64,000 nt of DNA from Adiantum capillus-veneris (taxonomy: Eukaryota; Streptophyta; Polypodiopsida; Polypodiales; Pteridaceae). The stretch covers positions 44,790,279-44,854,278 of the forward strand of contig CM043970.1 in the NCBI GenBank assembly GCA_014529385.2. The letters run 5' to 3'. The position numbers were made by a program, and so were the translations under genes. The notes below the pieces were generated by a model that was not told the DNA's origin, searched no databases, and saw only the letters and a list, made by a program, of their open reading frames with translations. This document shows positions 21,901-33,754 of this stretch, one piece after another (the stretch's first letter is position 1; each line of letters opens with the position of its first letter).

Positions 21901-22640
21901 GTGGATCAGATACTTCTAGCAAGTCAAGCGTTCAAAACTTCAATTCAATTACTGACCCAACTAAAACATTTAAGGAGACACCTTCAGCCAAAGTACTTCA
22001 GAAAGAAAAAGGTATCAAGCAAGTGTTTGTTCGGAGCAGTTTAGTCAAAGTCAATGATCTGGATTGAATTGAAGACAAGAAATTAACACAAAAAGACAAA
22101 CACATGGGATGGATAGCATCACAATGGATCTTAAAAGAACAAGAGTACTATAGAGGTAATAGACATATATGGGTACCAAAATTGTAGGTAAGGGCATTTG
22201 AAGTAACATCAAGTCCCTCCCAAGAAAGAAGGCCCCACAAGTTATCGACCTCAAAAATATCCTAGGATACCTAAGAAGCAGGTATACAATAGAGCAACAT
22301 CAAAAGATGCTAAAGTCTACCACAACTCTCAAGAGGATACAGAACAAAGATGGATCTCAAAGAATCTTCCTCTTAGACAAGGATTCTATATAGGTTATAC
22401 AAAGATTTGGCTACCAGTCAACCACAAGCCAACTAAAACTACACTAGACCTGCATGAAGATCTCAAGAACTCAATAAGATCTAGAGCGAAGCAAAGTCAA
22501 CAAATGAGATACAAAGTTCATCAAGAGATTTGGATTCCTAAGTCTTCCAATGCTCCTAATCAAAAGCCAAATGCCGATAGTGAACAGAGGCCTACAACAA
22601 CCTCAAAGATTCCTATCAACAACACTAATTGGAGAATCAA
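18943..22640 (+). pseudogene. Degenerate retroelement-like coding region (gag/protease traces)
   Basis: Short plus-strand frames separated by many stops. Traces: a knuckle-like YYSDCGRKSEHFYEDYPRN near 19110 whose cysteines look changed to tyrosine; CKVCK ... CHKC near 19250; protease-end motifs DNIILGMPLAQ near 20915 and ADVILGHQWLDQ near 21660, both resembling the ILGxxWL strand of retroviral proteases; and three repeats ending HIWVPK, KIWLPV and EIWIPK (22160, 22400, 22525). Composition is K/S/T/Q rich. No reverse transcriptase was found. I call it a decayed retroelement; the family is not identified. Confidence 0.4.
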
Positions 22641-23840
22641 ACAGTTAAAGGAGTCTTGACAGTCAAAAAAGGACAACCCAATCAACAAAGATGTTGATTC
22701 AAAATGAAACCTTCAATGTCAACTTGGTCCTTCACTAATACTCTTTTTAAGGATTCAAGATTACTTTTACCTAAAGAAATGTTTGTAGTAAGCACAAGAA
22801 TGTAAAAAGTCAGGTCGCGAGGGTGCAAAAAACACTCTTTGGCATAGTCAAAGTCGGGCTGCTGAGCCATAAAATGACCAAAGCATTAGTCCCAAAGCTT
22901 CAAGTCCTAATAAGCTCTGTGCTAAGAGTCATAGTTATTAGACTTACACTCAAACTGGAAGAGTTGAGCATATCTATGTCATGTTGCTCATGCTAGATGA
23001 GATGAGCATAAGAGTCAAGTCTATTAAATTATAATTGGTGGAGTGTCGTAGAGTCCAACATTCACGCACATTGCACAGTAAGATGAGAGCACATATCCTC
23101 GACAACAAAAACCATTTTTAAAGGGGTGCCAGCTTGCAAAGCCATGTCATGTGCTTTTATAGCTACACCAGCTTTCTAAAGAACTCCTCAAAAACTTTCT
23201 TGAACAGCATATTGTTTCCCATGCATTTTTGTGTATATGCATATAGGAAGTCCCACCATTGAACAATATGCATTTGACACATTTTTTTGCTTCCACCTAT
23301 GAACCTTGAGTGGATTACAGTAGGCAAACCAATGTTCCATTATGGTAGCCTTTCATATTTGTTGCCTTTTTAATTCCATATCTATCAGCAAATAATCCCT
23401 TGAGTACTTTATTGATATTTCCCATGCTAATAAGTACTTCAATAATGCGCATATCCTAAAGGAACTTTTTTTCCACAAGGTTGTTTTCCTTTGGTCATCC
23501 AGGTATTAGACCTTAATTTAGATCCTCATCATTTTACTTCTCTTGTACATACTTTTCATAAATAAACTACAGCCTCATCATTATGCTATTACAATGGAGA
23601 AATGCAACATCATCTCTCACATCAAACATATTCGGACCAATCAAGATGTTGCAGCAAATTGAACCTCATCAACAAATTCAATGACAAATGAAGAGGATCA
23701 GCCCATCAACAACCAATAAAAACCCTTCCACAGCCTCCACAGACACATTTCAACAGTGCCCGAGGACAGACACTAAAATCGGAAGGGGCCGAGAATGTTA
23801 ACTAAGCCAAAGTCAGTTAACAGAAGAGCCAATGTCAGTT
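22641..23840. other. No gene seen
   Basis: AT-rich sequence with only short frames. It probably belongs to the same decayed element as the region to its left, but no motif supports this. Confidence 0.3.
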
Positions 23841-24034
23841 AGCAGAGGCTGCTAAAGGCCTGAGCCTTACGGATTCATATCGAAGATCAACATGAAGAAG
23901 CAATAAAGATTGGAGTTACACATTTTTCACAGCCTTTAGCAGAGGCTGCTAAAGGCCTGAGCCTTACCGATTCATATCAAAGATCAACATGAAGAAGCAA
24001 TAAAGATTGGAGTTACACATTTTTCACATTTTTC
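23841..24034. repeat. 97-bp direct tandem duplication
   Basis: AGCAGAGGCTGCTAAAGGCC at 23841 recurs at 23938, and the two 97-bp units differ at only a few bases. The unit includes a small palindrome (AGCAGAGGCTGCT). Confidence 0.9.
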
Positions 24035-24876
24035 CAAAATGGTCATGTATTGTAAATTCTGGATTTATTTCAAGCCATTATAATAGTTTTAATGTGTTAC
24101 GGGCTCAATGGAAGTTCCAAGCTGTAAAGAACAGGTCAACTAGTGTGTCTAGGTTGCAGATTTAGTAAGTGGTGAATCCCTAAAGGCCTTGGGTGCCCAA
24201 ACATATTTTAGACCTTGGCTAAGGTATAAAAGCCAACTTTGTAAAGTTTTGATTAAGTTATGGATAATAGAAACACAGCATGAGCTAACGGGGCTCACTT
24301 CTCTCCTTTGCATGCTTTCTATTCTTGTGTCGGTTGTCACGTTGCAGTGCCGTCTGTTGCGTTGCAGCAGCCGTCGGTAAGAGCTCTACGCATTGACGTA
24401 AATATATCATGGTAAATTGTAGCTTATGGAATCACTGACCCGTGGCCTAATTTCAAGCTAGGAAATCACAAAGTAAGTATAGATGGGGTATTGGGTCTTC
24501 ATCGCTAAGCATTTAGATGCATTCAAAGTCAAAAACAACTAGGTCAAAATCTCACTATTGTTAATAATCGCAATTTTTGCACTTTATCAAAAGTGAGATT
24601 TGAGACCATAAGCATGTGTACTTAGGTCTTACATGTCCTAGAGGTTTCGTAATATTCGAATATTGTTTGATGCTATAACGGTCGATTAGCGATTAGCTTT
24701 TGTGATGACTTAAGTCATTGGAGTGTAGCTTGTGTTAGATGAGAGTTGTCTATTGTTTTCCAAGAGATTGACATCCTCTTGTAGCCTCTATGCACTAGTC
24801 AAGTCAATTTCTTCCCATGGATTGACAATTATGTTCATGGTTCTCGCTATGTCTGCAATAAGATAGGAGTGAGGTT
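24035..24876 (+). other. Possible promoter region, otherwise empty
   Basis: TATAAAAGCC at about 24226 on the plus strand could start a transcript of a decayed element. No ORF of note was seen. Confidence 0.3.
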
Positions 24877-24881
24877 AGAAA

Positions 24882-25370
24882 TGCTACATCTGGAGGCGTG
24901 GCTGCCCTGCAAATCATCCAAGATAACACAATATAACACATAATTCGACAAATCCCCATACCTGACGAATCCCATAGCACAAAATCGAAGCCGTGCACGA
25001 ACAAAGAGAGAGATTGAGAGCGCGAGAGGATAAAGAGCACGTGCAGGCACACCTCCTAGAGCGGAGTGCTACGCCGGCACGGCGAGAGAGAAGAGAGGAG
25101 AGATGAGAAGAGCAACGCAAACACTGGGTGCAATCTCCCCCCGTGCAAGAGTGACCATTTCCCTCTTGCACGTATTTAATTTATAGATTCTTGAATGGTC
25201 AAAGTGAGTACAAACTGGCCGGCCGGTCATAAATGGCCAAAGCTCATAAAGAGCACTTGAATAATAAAATGTACAAAAAATATGATATCCTTTTGCAATA
25301 GCTTAGCTCGGTCAAGCCTTTTCCACCTATCAACAGCTGCAATAAATAATAAGATATCATTTCCATAACA
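24882..25370 (-). repeat. 3' LTR of element G (489 bp)
   Basis: TGCTACATCTGGAGG to TTTCCATAACA. It matches the other LTR apart from that copy's internal duplication. A minus-strand A/G-rich stretch CAGAGAGGTA just inside is a possible polypurine tract. Confidence 0.88.
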
Positions 25371-28300
25371 TACCTCTCTGTTGGAAAGCAATTGTCCTCA
25401 GTTGCGAAGATACAAATCTGCAAACAATACTTGTCGAAAACAGTGATTAGTATGTTGTGTCAAAAACATCACATAATAAAAGAAAAATTTATGAAACTAA
25501 ACAACATTAGCTTATGCCTGTCGTCATCCACATACTACCTATTCTAGTGTCCCATACCACTAGAATAAGCAGTATATGTCATACCCTGATGAATCAGGAT
25601 ATCATTGGTCACACTCATCATTAATCTCATAATGTCAAGTCTCATCACATAAACACTTCCATAATAATCCCCAGATACCAAATCCCAATCCAATTCCAAT
25701 TCCACAATATAAGTCCAAATCCAAATCACTTTCATTATGTACCCGGGTAACAAAATCATACCAGTTGCAGTGGTGGCGAGCCACTGCAGCATGATTTTGT
25801 GATCGGTGTTGCCTAAATCAGCGAATCTACACCAATAAGACGTGCTGCCTAAATCGGCGAATCTGCACTAATGCTGTCTAAATCGGCGTATCTGCATTTG
25901 ATGTTGCTTAAAAATCATGAATTTGTTATTTATCAATGTGCTGCCTAAATCGGCGGATCTGCACCAAGATGAGTATCTACACATTGCCTAAATCGGCGAA
26001 TCTGTGTGTCCGTGACCAATGGACTAGGTTAGGCATAGAAAAAAGTGAAAAAATAAATGAACTATTTGATATGAAAATGGAAGATACTAGAATGTGGAAA
26101 CATATACTAAATGTTAGCAATCATCACACACCACCTGAGCTCATGTAAGTAGTGGTATGACAAGTTATCTCCGGAAGAGTCCAATCAAAGAAAGTAGAAC
26201 CCATGACATGAGAAACAATGGATTTTGCAACATAATGTAAACAAGTAAGGAACTTATGTCTTCTTAAAAGCATCTGGAAAAATTCTTGTCTGTTGCAAAG
26301 ATGCTTGGGTATTTATAGCGGTGTGAAAATATCTGCAAGAAGATGCACTTAAAAGAGATCAAATATAATAAACATTAATTTATCAAACCACTATTAAACT
26401 AGAGGATTTGCACATAAGGAGATGTGGTGAAGGGTGGGGAATTTGGAGGGGTCAAGGTAAGAGAGGAGATGGGATAGGTACCTGGAGCTTGATATGAGAA
26501 CATTGCATTTAGATTTTATCTGCAAAACTTGTCTAAAAAACAAAGCACTAAAAATGACTTTGTCTTAAATTCAACAACAATCTAATCATACACTAAATTT
26601 GCATGGCCAAAAGGCGGCATATATTGAGGCTATTGAAAAGGCTCCGAGGCATCGCCTTTTCTTCACACAGATGCTAGATGAGCCAAACCATGCTAGATGA
26701 GCCAAACCTCGCTTGTGGCCACGTTTTCTCGTGTGCTCTGCTACACCCTATAGGATCTTCCTCTTCTGACAATGGGGTAAAATAGGCATCTCCTAGCCTC
26801 AACATTAGTATCTAACCAATGCAAACATCCGCAATGACGTAGACATCATGGGATAGCACCTCCAAGGCCTGGGCAAACTGCTGCTCCAGCATTCCTCCTC
26901 CCTCTCTTCTTCTTTGGCCCAAGCTAGGGCTCATATTTCTTGTGTTGCCGATGAGGTCTCCACTTCATCTTTGGACGAAATTCGAGTTACAGGGGCACCT
27001 CATGTTGCACGTGTGGCCGAGTGGGCAGGTAGCTACAAATTGCTGGTTGCCGAATGACAAGAGGAGTATGGCAAGAGTGGGAGAGTTTTTTTTTTTTTTT
27101 TTGGGATAGTCTACAAGCAGACAAGGGAGAAAGGAAAAATATGTACTGTTGGAGGAGTGCGCCAATCAATGGGAGTGTGTGTGTGTGTATTGTGTGTGAG
27201 CAGAGATGAAGAGGGAGACAACATGTTGCTGGGATAGAGAGAAATTAGGGAGAGGCAGAAGCGGGGTGTGAAGCAGAAAAAGATGGTGGTTGCGACTCTC
27301 TTTCAAGGTGGTGGCTGCATAGGGGACCTGAATGAGGGTGAGGGATTACATGCTGAGGGTGAGAGATTACATGCTGAGGGTGAGAGATGACATGCTGAGA
27401 TTACACGCTGGGGATCGGCGGACCGCTTCATATGCACACTGTGGTAAGTATGGCGGGAAGGTGTACCTTGAGGGGTGTGTTTCTTGCCTCAAGAAAATGA
27501 GTGGGCTCTGTCAGAGAGAGAATGAAGCGTGTGAAGGAGGCAGTGTGAGAGAGAGAGAGAGATTAATGAGAGCTGCTGCATGTGCTACAGGGCTGCAGTA
27601 GATGAGTGTGTGGTTGTGGTGGGCCGACGCCTTGCATACCACTAAAATTAGTGAGCACCCGTAAAGCACAGGAAGGGCCGATAAATGTGTGCGTGTCTAC
27701 CAGTAGTTCAAACTTCAAACAGAAAACAATGGCTGGATTTCGGCAGTTAGGGTAAGTGCATGAAGACAAAGGGTGGGCACGCAGATGACTGTGCAGGTGG
27801 GCGCCCCCTTTTATTTATTTTTGCTTTGGAGAATCTGCATGGAGGCTAGAGGACGAGAGAGAGAGAGATATACACGGCTATTACTCCTGCTGCATGGTCG
27901 TTCAAAACAACAGACAGTGGGGTGGGTGTATGGGCGCCGTCAGTCACCGACGTCGAGAGAGAGAGGCACTAGGCGGCTATAGTTATTCATCTGCATGGCG
28001 GCGAGGGGTGCTGAGAAAAGGTGGGAGAGAGAGAGAACTGGAAGTAGGAGCATGCCAACGTGGGGCGACTACGTCACAGTGGGATCCATGCAGAGCCATG
28101 CAAACTGAGGGTGCTCGTAGTTGAGTGGTGGCAAGTGAGTGTGTCCACAGGCTCAAGGCTGCTCTGTAGCGAACGACAGTCATTGCAAGGTGGGTAGAGT
28201 GATAGAGAGAGAGTTGGTCAGTGGCTAGTTGCTGGTGGGCGTAAACCGAGAGAGAAACAGGGAGTGCAGACATTGAGTATGGCGACTATGGTGCTCATTG

Positions 28301-29008
28301 ACCCAAGAAAGCGTAGGTCGAGAGCTGGTGGTAGGGGAGAGGGTGGGTGCGAGTGCATGGGGAAGTGGATGGAGATGAAGTGAGTGAATGAAATTGTTGT
28401 CAAACGACATACCTGCGATGCAACTCTTCTGCAACGCCATTCTCAGAGCAAGCTCTGCTGCTTTTATTTATATATAATAATAATAATAATAATTTAATAA
28501 AGCTCTTGGGGTTGTTTACCGCGACTGGGATTAAAATCACCATCTCTACAATTTTTGTGTTCTCCCTTCCTTCACTTGAGCCTAATACTCACACCCCCTC
28601 TCGGAGAGCCGTGATCATCTCCGTAGGATAAGTTTCCAGGATGGTAGAGAAACCTCCTCAGAGTTAAAATCTCGTTTAACTTCTCGTTCTTCTACTTCTT
28701 CTTTTTCTTCTACCTTAAAAGAAATTGCTATTATGATCTAAATTGTACTTAGCATATGGCCAAATATCTGTACCTATATAGTTTTCTTTTTTTTCCCTTA
28801 ATGACAAAAATCCCTAAATGATATGGAATACCTATGATCCGTGGATATTCATAAACAGTCACATACATGTAACTTTTTTTTTTGTATTTATTTATTAAAG
28901 AGAACATGAATGATTAAGTACACGTGAGCATGAATTATCTTTGTTCTCAATAAACTCCAAGCCATCATCGCTACAAGTTCAAGAATGTAGCCACAACTTT
29001 GATACCAC
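25371..29008 (-). other. Interior of element G, non-coding
   Basis: No capsid, protease, reverse transcriptase or integrase motif on either strand. It contains a cluster of GCCTAAATCGGCG repeats (25800-26010), GA-rich stretches (27180-28260), an AT-rich trinucleotide run (ATA)n at 28466-28490 and a triple near-repeat ATGCTGAGGGTGAGAGATTA at 27325-27400. It looks like a large retrotransposon derivative. Confidence 0.6.
25808..26010. repeat. Interspersed CCTAAATCGGCG(A/G)ATCTGCA repeats
   Basis: Six or more copies or variants of (G)CCTAAATCGGCGAATCTGCA at about 25813, 25846, 25877, 25942 and 25985, with irregular spacers of 12-40 bp. Short, GC-rich and evenly dispersed; the function is unknown. 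Confidence 0.8.
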
Positions 29009-29824
29009 TGCTACATCCGGAGGAGTGGCTGCCCTGCAAATCATCCAAGATAACACAATATAACACATAATTCGACAAATCCCCATACTTGACTAATCCC
29101 ATAGCACAAAATCGAAGACGTGCACGAACAAAGAGAGAGATTGAGAGCGCGAGAGGATAAAGAGCACGTGCAGGCGCACCTCCTAGAGCGGAGTGCTACG
29201 CCAGCACGGCGAGAGAGAAGAGAGGAGAGATGAGAAGAGCAATGCAAACACTGGGTGCAATCTCCCCCCGTGCAAGAGTGACCATTTCCCTCTTGCACGT
29301 ATTTAATTTATAGATTCTTGAATGGTCAAAGTGAGTACAAACTGGCCGGCCGGTCATAAATGGCCAAAGCTCATAAAGAGCACAATATAACACATAATTC
29401 GACAAATCCCCATACCTGACGAATCCCATAGCACAAAATCGAAGCCGTGCACGAACAAAGAGAGAGATTGAGAGCGCGAGAGGATAAAGAGCACGTGCAG
29501 GCGCACCTCCTAGAGCGGAGTGCTACGCTGGCACGGCGAGAGAGAAGAGAGGAGAGATGAGAAGAGCAACGCAAACACTGGGTGCAATCTCCCCCCGTGC
29601 AAGAGTGACCATTTCCCTCTTGCACGTATTTAATTTATAGATTCTTGAATGGTCAAAGTGAGTACAAACTGGCCGGCCGGTCATAAATGGCCAAAGCTCA
29701 TAAAGAGCACTTGAATAATAAAATGTACATAAAATATGATATCCTTTTGCAATAGCTTAGCTCGGTCAAGCCTTTTCCACCTGTCAACAGCTGCAATAAA
29801 TAATAAGATATCATTTCCATAACA
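29009..29824 (-). repeat. 5' LTR of element G with internal 327-bp tandem duplication
   Basis: 816 bp against 489 bp for the other LTR. The segment from CACAATATAACACATAATTC to CATAAAGAGCAC occurs twice in tandem with a 327-bp period (about 29055 and 29382). The duplication arose after integration, since the two LTRs are identical in layout at insertion. Confidence 0.88.
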
Positions 29825-29929
29825 AGAAACCCATCCAACATCGTGCTTATGGGATTTTCCTTATTCTCCAAGAGGAGAGAGAGCTTAGAGGCCTGTTGAT
29901 GAGACTCCCAAAAGAAGACTGTTGATGAG

Positions 29930-32900
29930 AATCCAAAGAACAAGAAAGTAATGAATGCCTAAGTTCCTCTGAAGATGTGGCTCCACGAAGACGGTGGTCT
30001 AGACGATCGCCAACTCCTCCCTACACGAAACGGTCAACCCATAGTCCTTCTCCTCGTCACTCCAAAAGGAGACAGAGGAAACAAGGAAGAAAAGGGCAAG
30101 AAAGAGGTCAGCTCTTCTTCTAACTCTTCAGCTTCCTCCTCTTCCAATGAAAGCTATGGCTATTCTCCTAGAGCATACAAGAGGGGAGGACATCACAAAT
30201 CTTACCCTGAATGGCGAAGGTCACACCTTGCAAGCGATGCAAAGGACAAAGTGCTTACCAAATGGTGGAGTTTGAAGCTTCTCTCTCATGAGTCTATCCA
30301 CAAATATGTGGACAAGTTTTGGGATCTACATCTCAAGGCTCTATCTTCCAAAAGATGGACTTCTCCGAGCAAAAGCAATAATTTTGTGCAAGACTACCTG
30401 AAGATATGGCCGAGTATGTCAACTCTCAAGGCCTAGGACTATCATTGAAGTGATTCACCATACTATGGTCACTTCACAAATCAATTTTCAACAAAGGGCT
30501 AAAAGGAATTTTATGCACACAAAAACAAGGGACCAAAATGAAGCAAATGGAAAGAACAATGCCCAAAACTCTTCCCAAGGAAATTCCAACAATAATCGGT
30601 CCAAGGAGAAGGGATTTTACAAAGGTAAATATAAACTCTCTCCTAAAGAGGTAGAAGCTTTTTGTAAGGACCACAAATGCTTTAATTGTGGGGAGCAAGG
30701 ACATAGCTACCGTTATTGCCCCAAAAAAAATACTCGCATGAGACTCCTAGAGCTTCCATGATCGAAGCTACAAAAGAGGGTGCTCATTGGAAAGGATCAC
30801 CTCTCCCAATGAAAGGTAAGCGAGCATGATTGCTTCGTATTGTTTGACCGTGGCTCTACTCAAAATTCTATATCAAAATGGAGTTGGCCCCCAAGTTAGG
30901 CATCCAAGCTCATGAGATGGGAGATGTGGTTGTAGCCAATGGAGACTTCAAGGGGCAAGAAGCTACAGTTACTCCCTTGATTGGGAAATTGAGGCTTCAT
31001 GTCCAAGGCTATGTTGACAAAGAAGATTTCTTCATCTCTTCTCTCCAACATGAGGATATTATCATTGGGGCACCATGGTTTAACCGCATGGCTTCTAACA
31101 TGAAGTTCCCTAAAAGGAGAATCTACTTCATCTACTGGGAAAAGAGCATGTACATAGATGCTAATGAGTTGGGGAGCACCATATCCCTTCTAAATATTCT
31201 TGCTTTTGATAAGTCCATGAAAAGCTCTACTTTTGCATCATATATGATTTTTGTTGGAGAACATGTAAATGATACTAATGTTTTCACAAGTAGCAATAAA
31301 GGGAATCAAGAGGAAATACAGTTGTCTAATTTCCTAAATGGATTCCAAGATTTTTCATTGATGACATCCCTAGTGAGCTACCTCCAAAACTAGGGGATGA
31401 TGACCATGCAATAGAGCTTCTACTAGGAAGCTCACCGCCTAGTAAACCTCCTTATTGAGTTTCACAAGCTCAACATGAGGAGATCATGAGGCAAGTGCAT
31501 GAACTGGTAGAAAAAGGGATGGTGAGGCCTAGCTCCTCTCCATTCTTCTCACCATTACTTTTAGTGCAAAAGAAAGACAACACATAACACATGTGTGTTG
31601 ACTAAATAGCACTAAATAGGATCACTATAAACAAAAATATTTCCCGTGCCGTGGGTAGAAGATCTATTTGATAAGCTACAAGTTTTGGCTTGACAAATTC
31701 TCCAAACGCATTCAAACTCATGATGGACAAAAATCTTCAGGCCATTCAAACTCTCTTGAGGAGTACAAGCGACACCTCCAAGTAATATTTCAAGTTGTAA
31801 CAGAGAATAATCTTTTTATTAATTAAAAAAAAAGTGAATTTTTTCTACAAGAGATTCAATATTTAGGTCACATTATATCTAAAGATGGCACCCGTATGGA
31901 TCCAACAAAGTTAGAGGTAATAAAAGGATGGCCTAATCTAAGGAATCTACAGGAGGTACAAAGCTTTATAGGTATGTGTGCACACTATAGATGCTTCATA
32001 GAAAAAATTTCTCGGTAATTTGCAGGCTCATTACATGACTTAACAAAAAAAAACGTTAAGTATTCATGGACTGCAAAGTGCAAGAAGATATTGAGAAACA
32101 TAAGAAGAAGCTTATCTCTCAACTTGTGCTCACACTACTGGAACTCTCAAATCCATTTGAGGTCTAATGTGATACTTGTGGTGATTGCCTTGGAGCTCTT
32201 TTTCTTCAAGAAGGGCATGCCATAGCATATGAGTGTCAAAGACTCAACTCCAATAAGCGAGTACTGGGCAAATATGAAAAAGAGCTACTAGTTGTTCTAT
32301 ATCCCCTAGAAATGTGGAAGCACTATCTCTTGGGGACTCCATTCATTCTATGAATGGATCACAAGCCTCCAGAACTTCATGACGCAAACCAAGCTCTCTG
32401 ACAAACAAATGAGGTGGGCAAATTTTCTTTCACAATTTAAATTTCATATTGCTCACATTGCTGGCAATGTGAGCAACACAATCAAGTGGTCGATGCACTT
32501 TCACGACTGCCAAGGGTAATTGTGGTGTCTATAGCAACTCACAATGATCTATCTCATATGATACATGAGTATGCTATTCACCGAAGAGCCTAATTACAGC
32601 CTTTTCATTAGGGAACAAAAAAGAACCATTCACCTTGGAGGATGGTTATCTTCCAAATGGCAATAGGCTATGTGTTACTAACCCATACAATAAGAAAGTC
32701 ATGTATGAATACCATGATTCTCCTTATGCGAGGCAAAGAGGGATTCCATAATTTACTCTTTGAGGAGTAGAAATGTATTTATGTTGATCTACCATGAAAA
32801 GTAAAGATACAAGATTATGTTTCAAAATGTGTGGTATACCAAAAGTTGAAATTTGACTGAGGGGAGCAACTTGGATTCTTTCAATCGACAGGCTTAACAA

Positions 32901-32990
32901 GAAAACGTAATCTATGCCTATCAAAAAGACTATTAAGGCACAACAAAAGGCAACCATTAGCAAGGGAATGGGGTCTAATGGGTCTCTTTA
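29930..32990 (+). pseudogene. Decayed Ty3/Gypsy element H (gag, protease, RT, RNase H, integrase traces)
   Basis: In order: an RS-rich gag start (about 29970-30110); a gag segment (SHESIHKYVDKFWDLHLKA); a zinc knuckle CFNCGEQGHSYRYC (30680-30720); protease LFDRGSTQNSIS ... EDIIIGAPWFNRM (30840-31090); RT entry EEIMRQVHELVEKGMVRPSS (31475), then FGLTNSPNAFKLMMD (31690) with the middle of RT missing; YLGHIISKDGTRMDPTKLE (31860) and SFIGMCAHYRCFI; an RNase H trace AYECQRLNSNKRVLGKYEKE (32228); and an integrase finger end DYVSKCVVYQKLK (32815). There are many stops, shifts and an internal deletion. The LTRs were not located. Confidence 0.85.
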
Positions 32991-33754
32991 TTCGCCATGG
33001 GATTAAAAAGGAGATTATGGAAGGGGCAAATGGGTGGATGCCATGTGGACTGAAATGGTGGGTATGGCAGGGCCTAAAAGTAAGTGGTCAAACTTGTACT
33101 CTTTTATGAAATATAAAGAGAAAATCTCTTATAAATTCAAAAACCTAAACTTTTCTCTAAATAGTTGAGTAAAGACCAAACCTTTCTCTCTCTAGTGGTT
33201 GTCAGTTTCTCCCCCTCTCTCCTAAAAGGGGGTCCCTCCAAAAATGTGATGATCATTCCCTTCCTCTCTCTCTATTGTACCATCTCTCACTTCTCTTCAC
33301 TTCACCTTGCTTCTCTCTCCTTCCTTCCAATTTTCCCTCCCAAAAGCTCTGCAGCAGAAGTTTGAACCTCCTTTCCCTCCTCAAGCTTATTGCATTCTTG
33401 AGGGTTGCATTCTTCTCAAGCTGAAGTTCTCCATTTCTCCATGGGATTCACTAAGCACCTCTAGCTAAAGCTGAAGATCTGCAACATATCCTTCTGCTAG
33501 ATCATCCCTCTTTATTTCCTCAAGAGGTTTCCTGCTCCTTCTCCATTAACCTCTCTAAAGAGGATCTACTTCCCTCTCAAGCTTTGCAACATTATCTTTT
33601 CCATTAAGCCAACAAGCAAGTGGAGCAATATAGTAGTAAGTGGGATCCTTCACCTTTGTGTACCATCAAAAATCTTGCTCTTTATATAGCTGAGAACATG
33701 GATGTGCAATGTCTAATCATAAGTGTTTGTGTGCAGTTTGTGCCACTATTCCCC
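32991..33754 (+). other. Upstream region of the first paralogous gene
   Basis: C/T-rich from 33170 (repeated CTCTCTC and TTCCCTCC), as in many plant 5' untranslated regions. There is no clear TATA box. A splice acceptor-like GTGTGCAG at 33729-33736 just before the ATG suggests a leader intron. Confidence 0.35.

Larger units (their letters stand above)
24877..29829 (-). mobile_element. Complete non-autonomous LTR element G with AGAAA target duplications
   Basis: LTRs at 24882-25370 and 29009-29824 (TGCTACATC ... CCATAACA) flank a 3.6-kb interior. AGAAA at 24877-24881 and at 29825-29829 are the 5-bp target duplications, so the element is complete. A PBS TGGTATCAAAGTTGTGG (minus strand, 29007 downward) resembles the initiator tRNA-Met type and fixes the orientation as minus. 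The interior has no gag or pol, only short frames, so it must depend on another element's enzymes. Confidence 0.88.

Noticed and set aside
18250-24420. Endogenous pararetrovirus
   Set aside because: Two TATA boxes and protease-like traces suggested it, but there is no reverse transcriptase, movement-protein motif or tRNA-Met primer site.
25808-26010. CRISPR-like array
   Set aside because: Spacers are irregular and repeats vary; the context is a plant retrotransposon and there are no cas genes.
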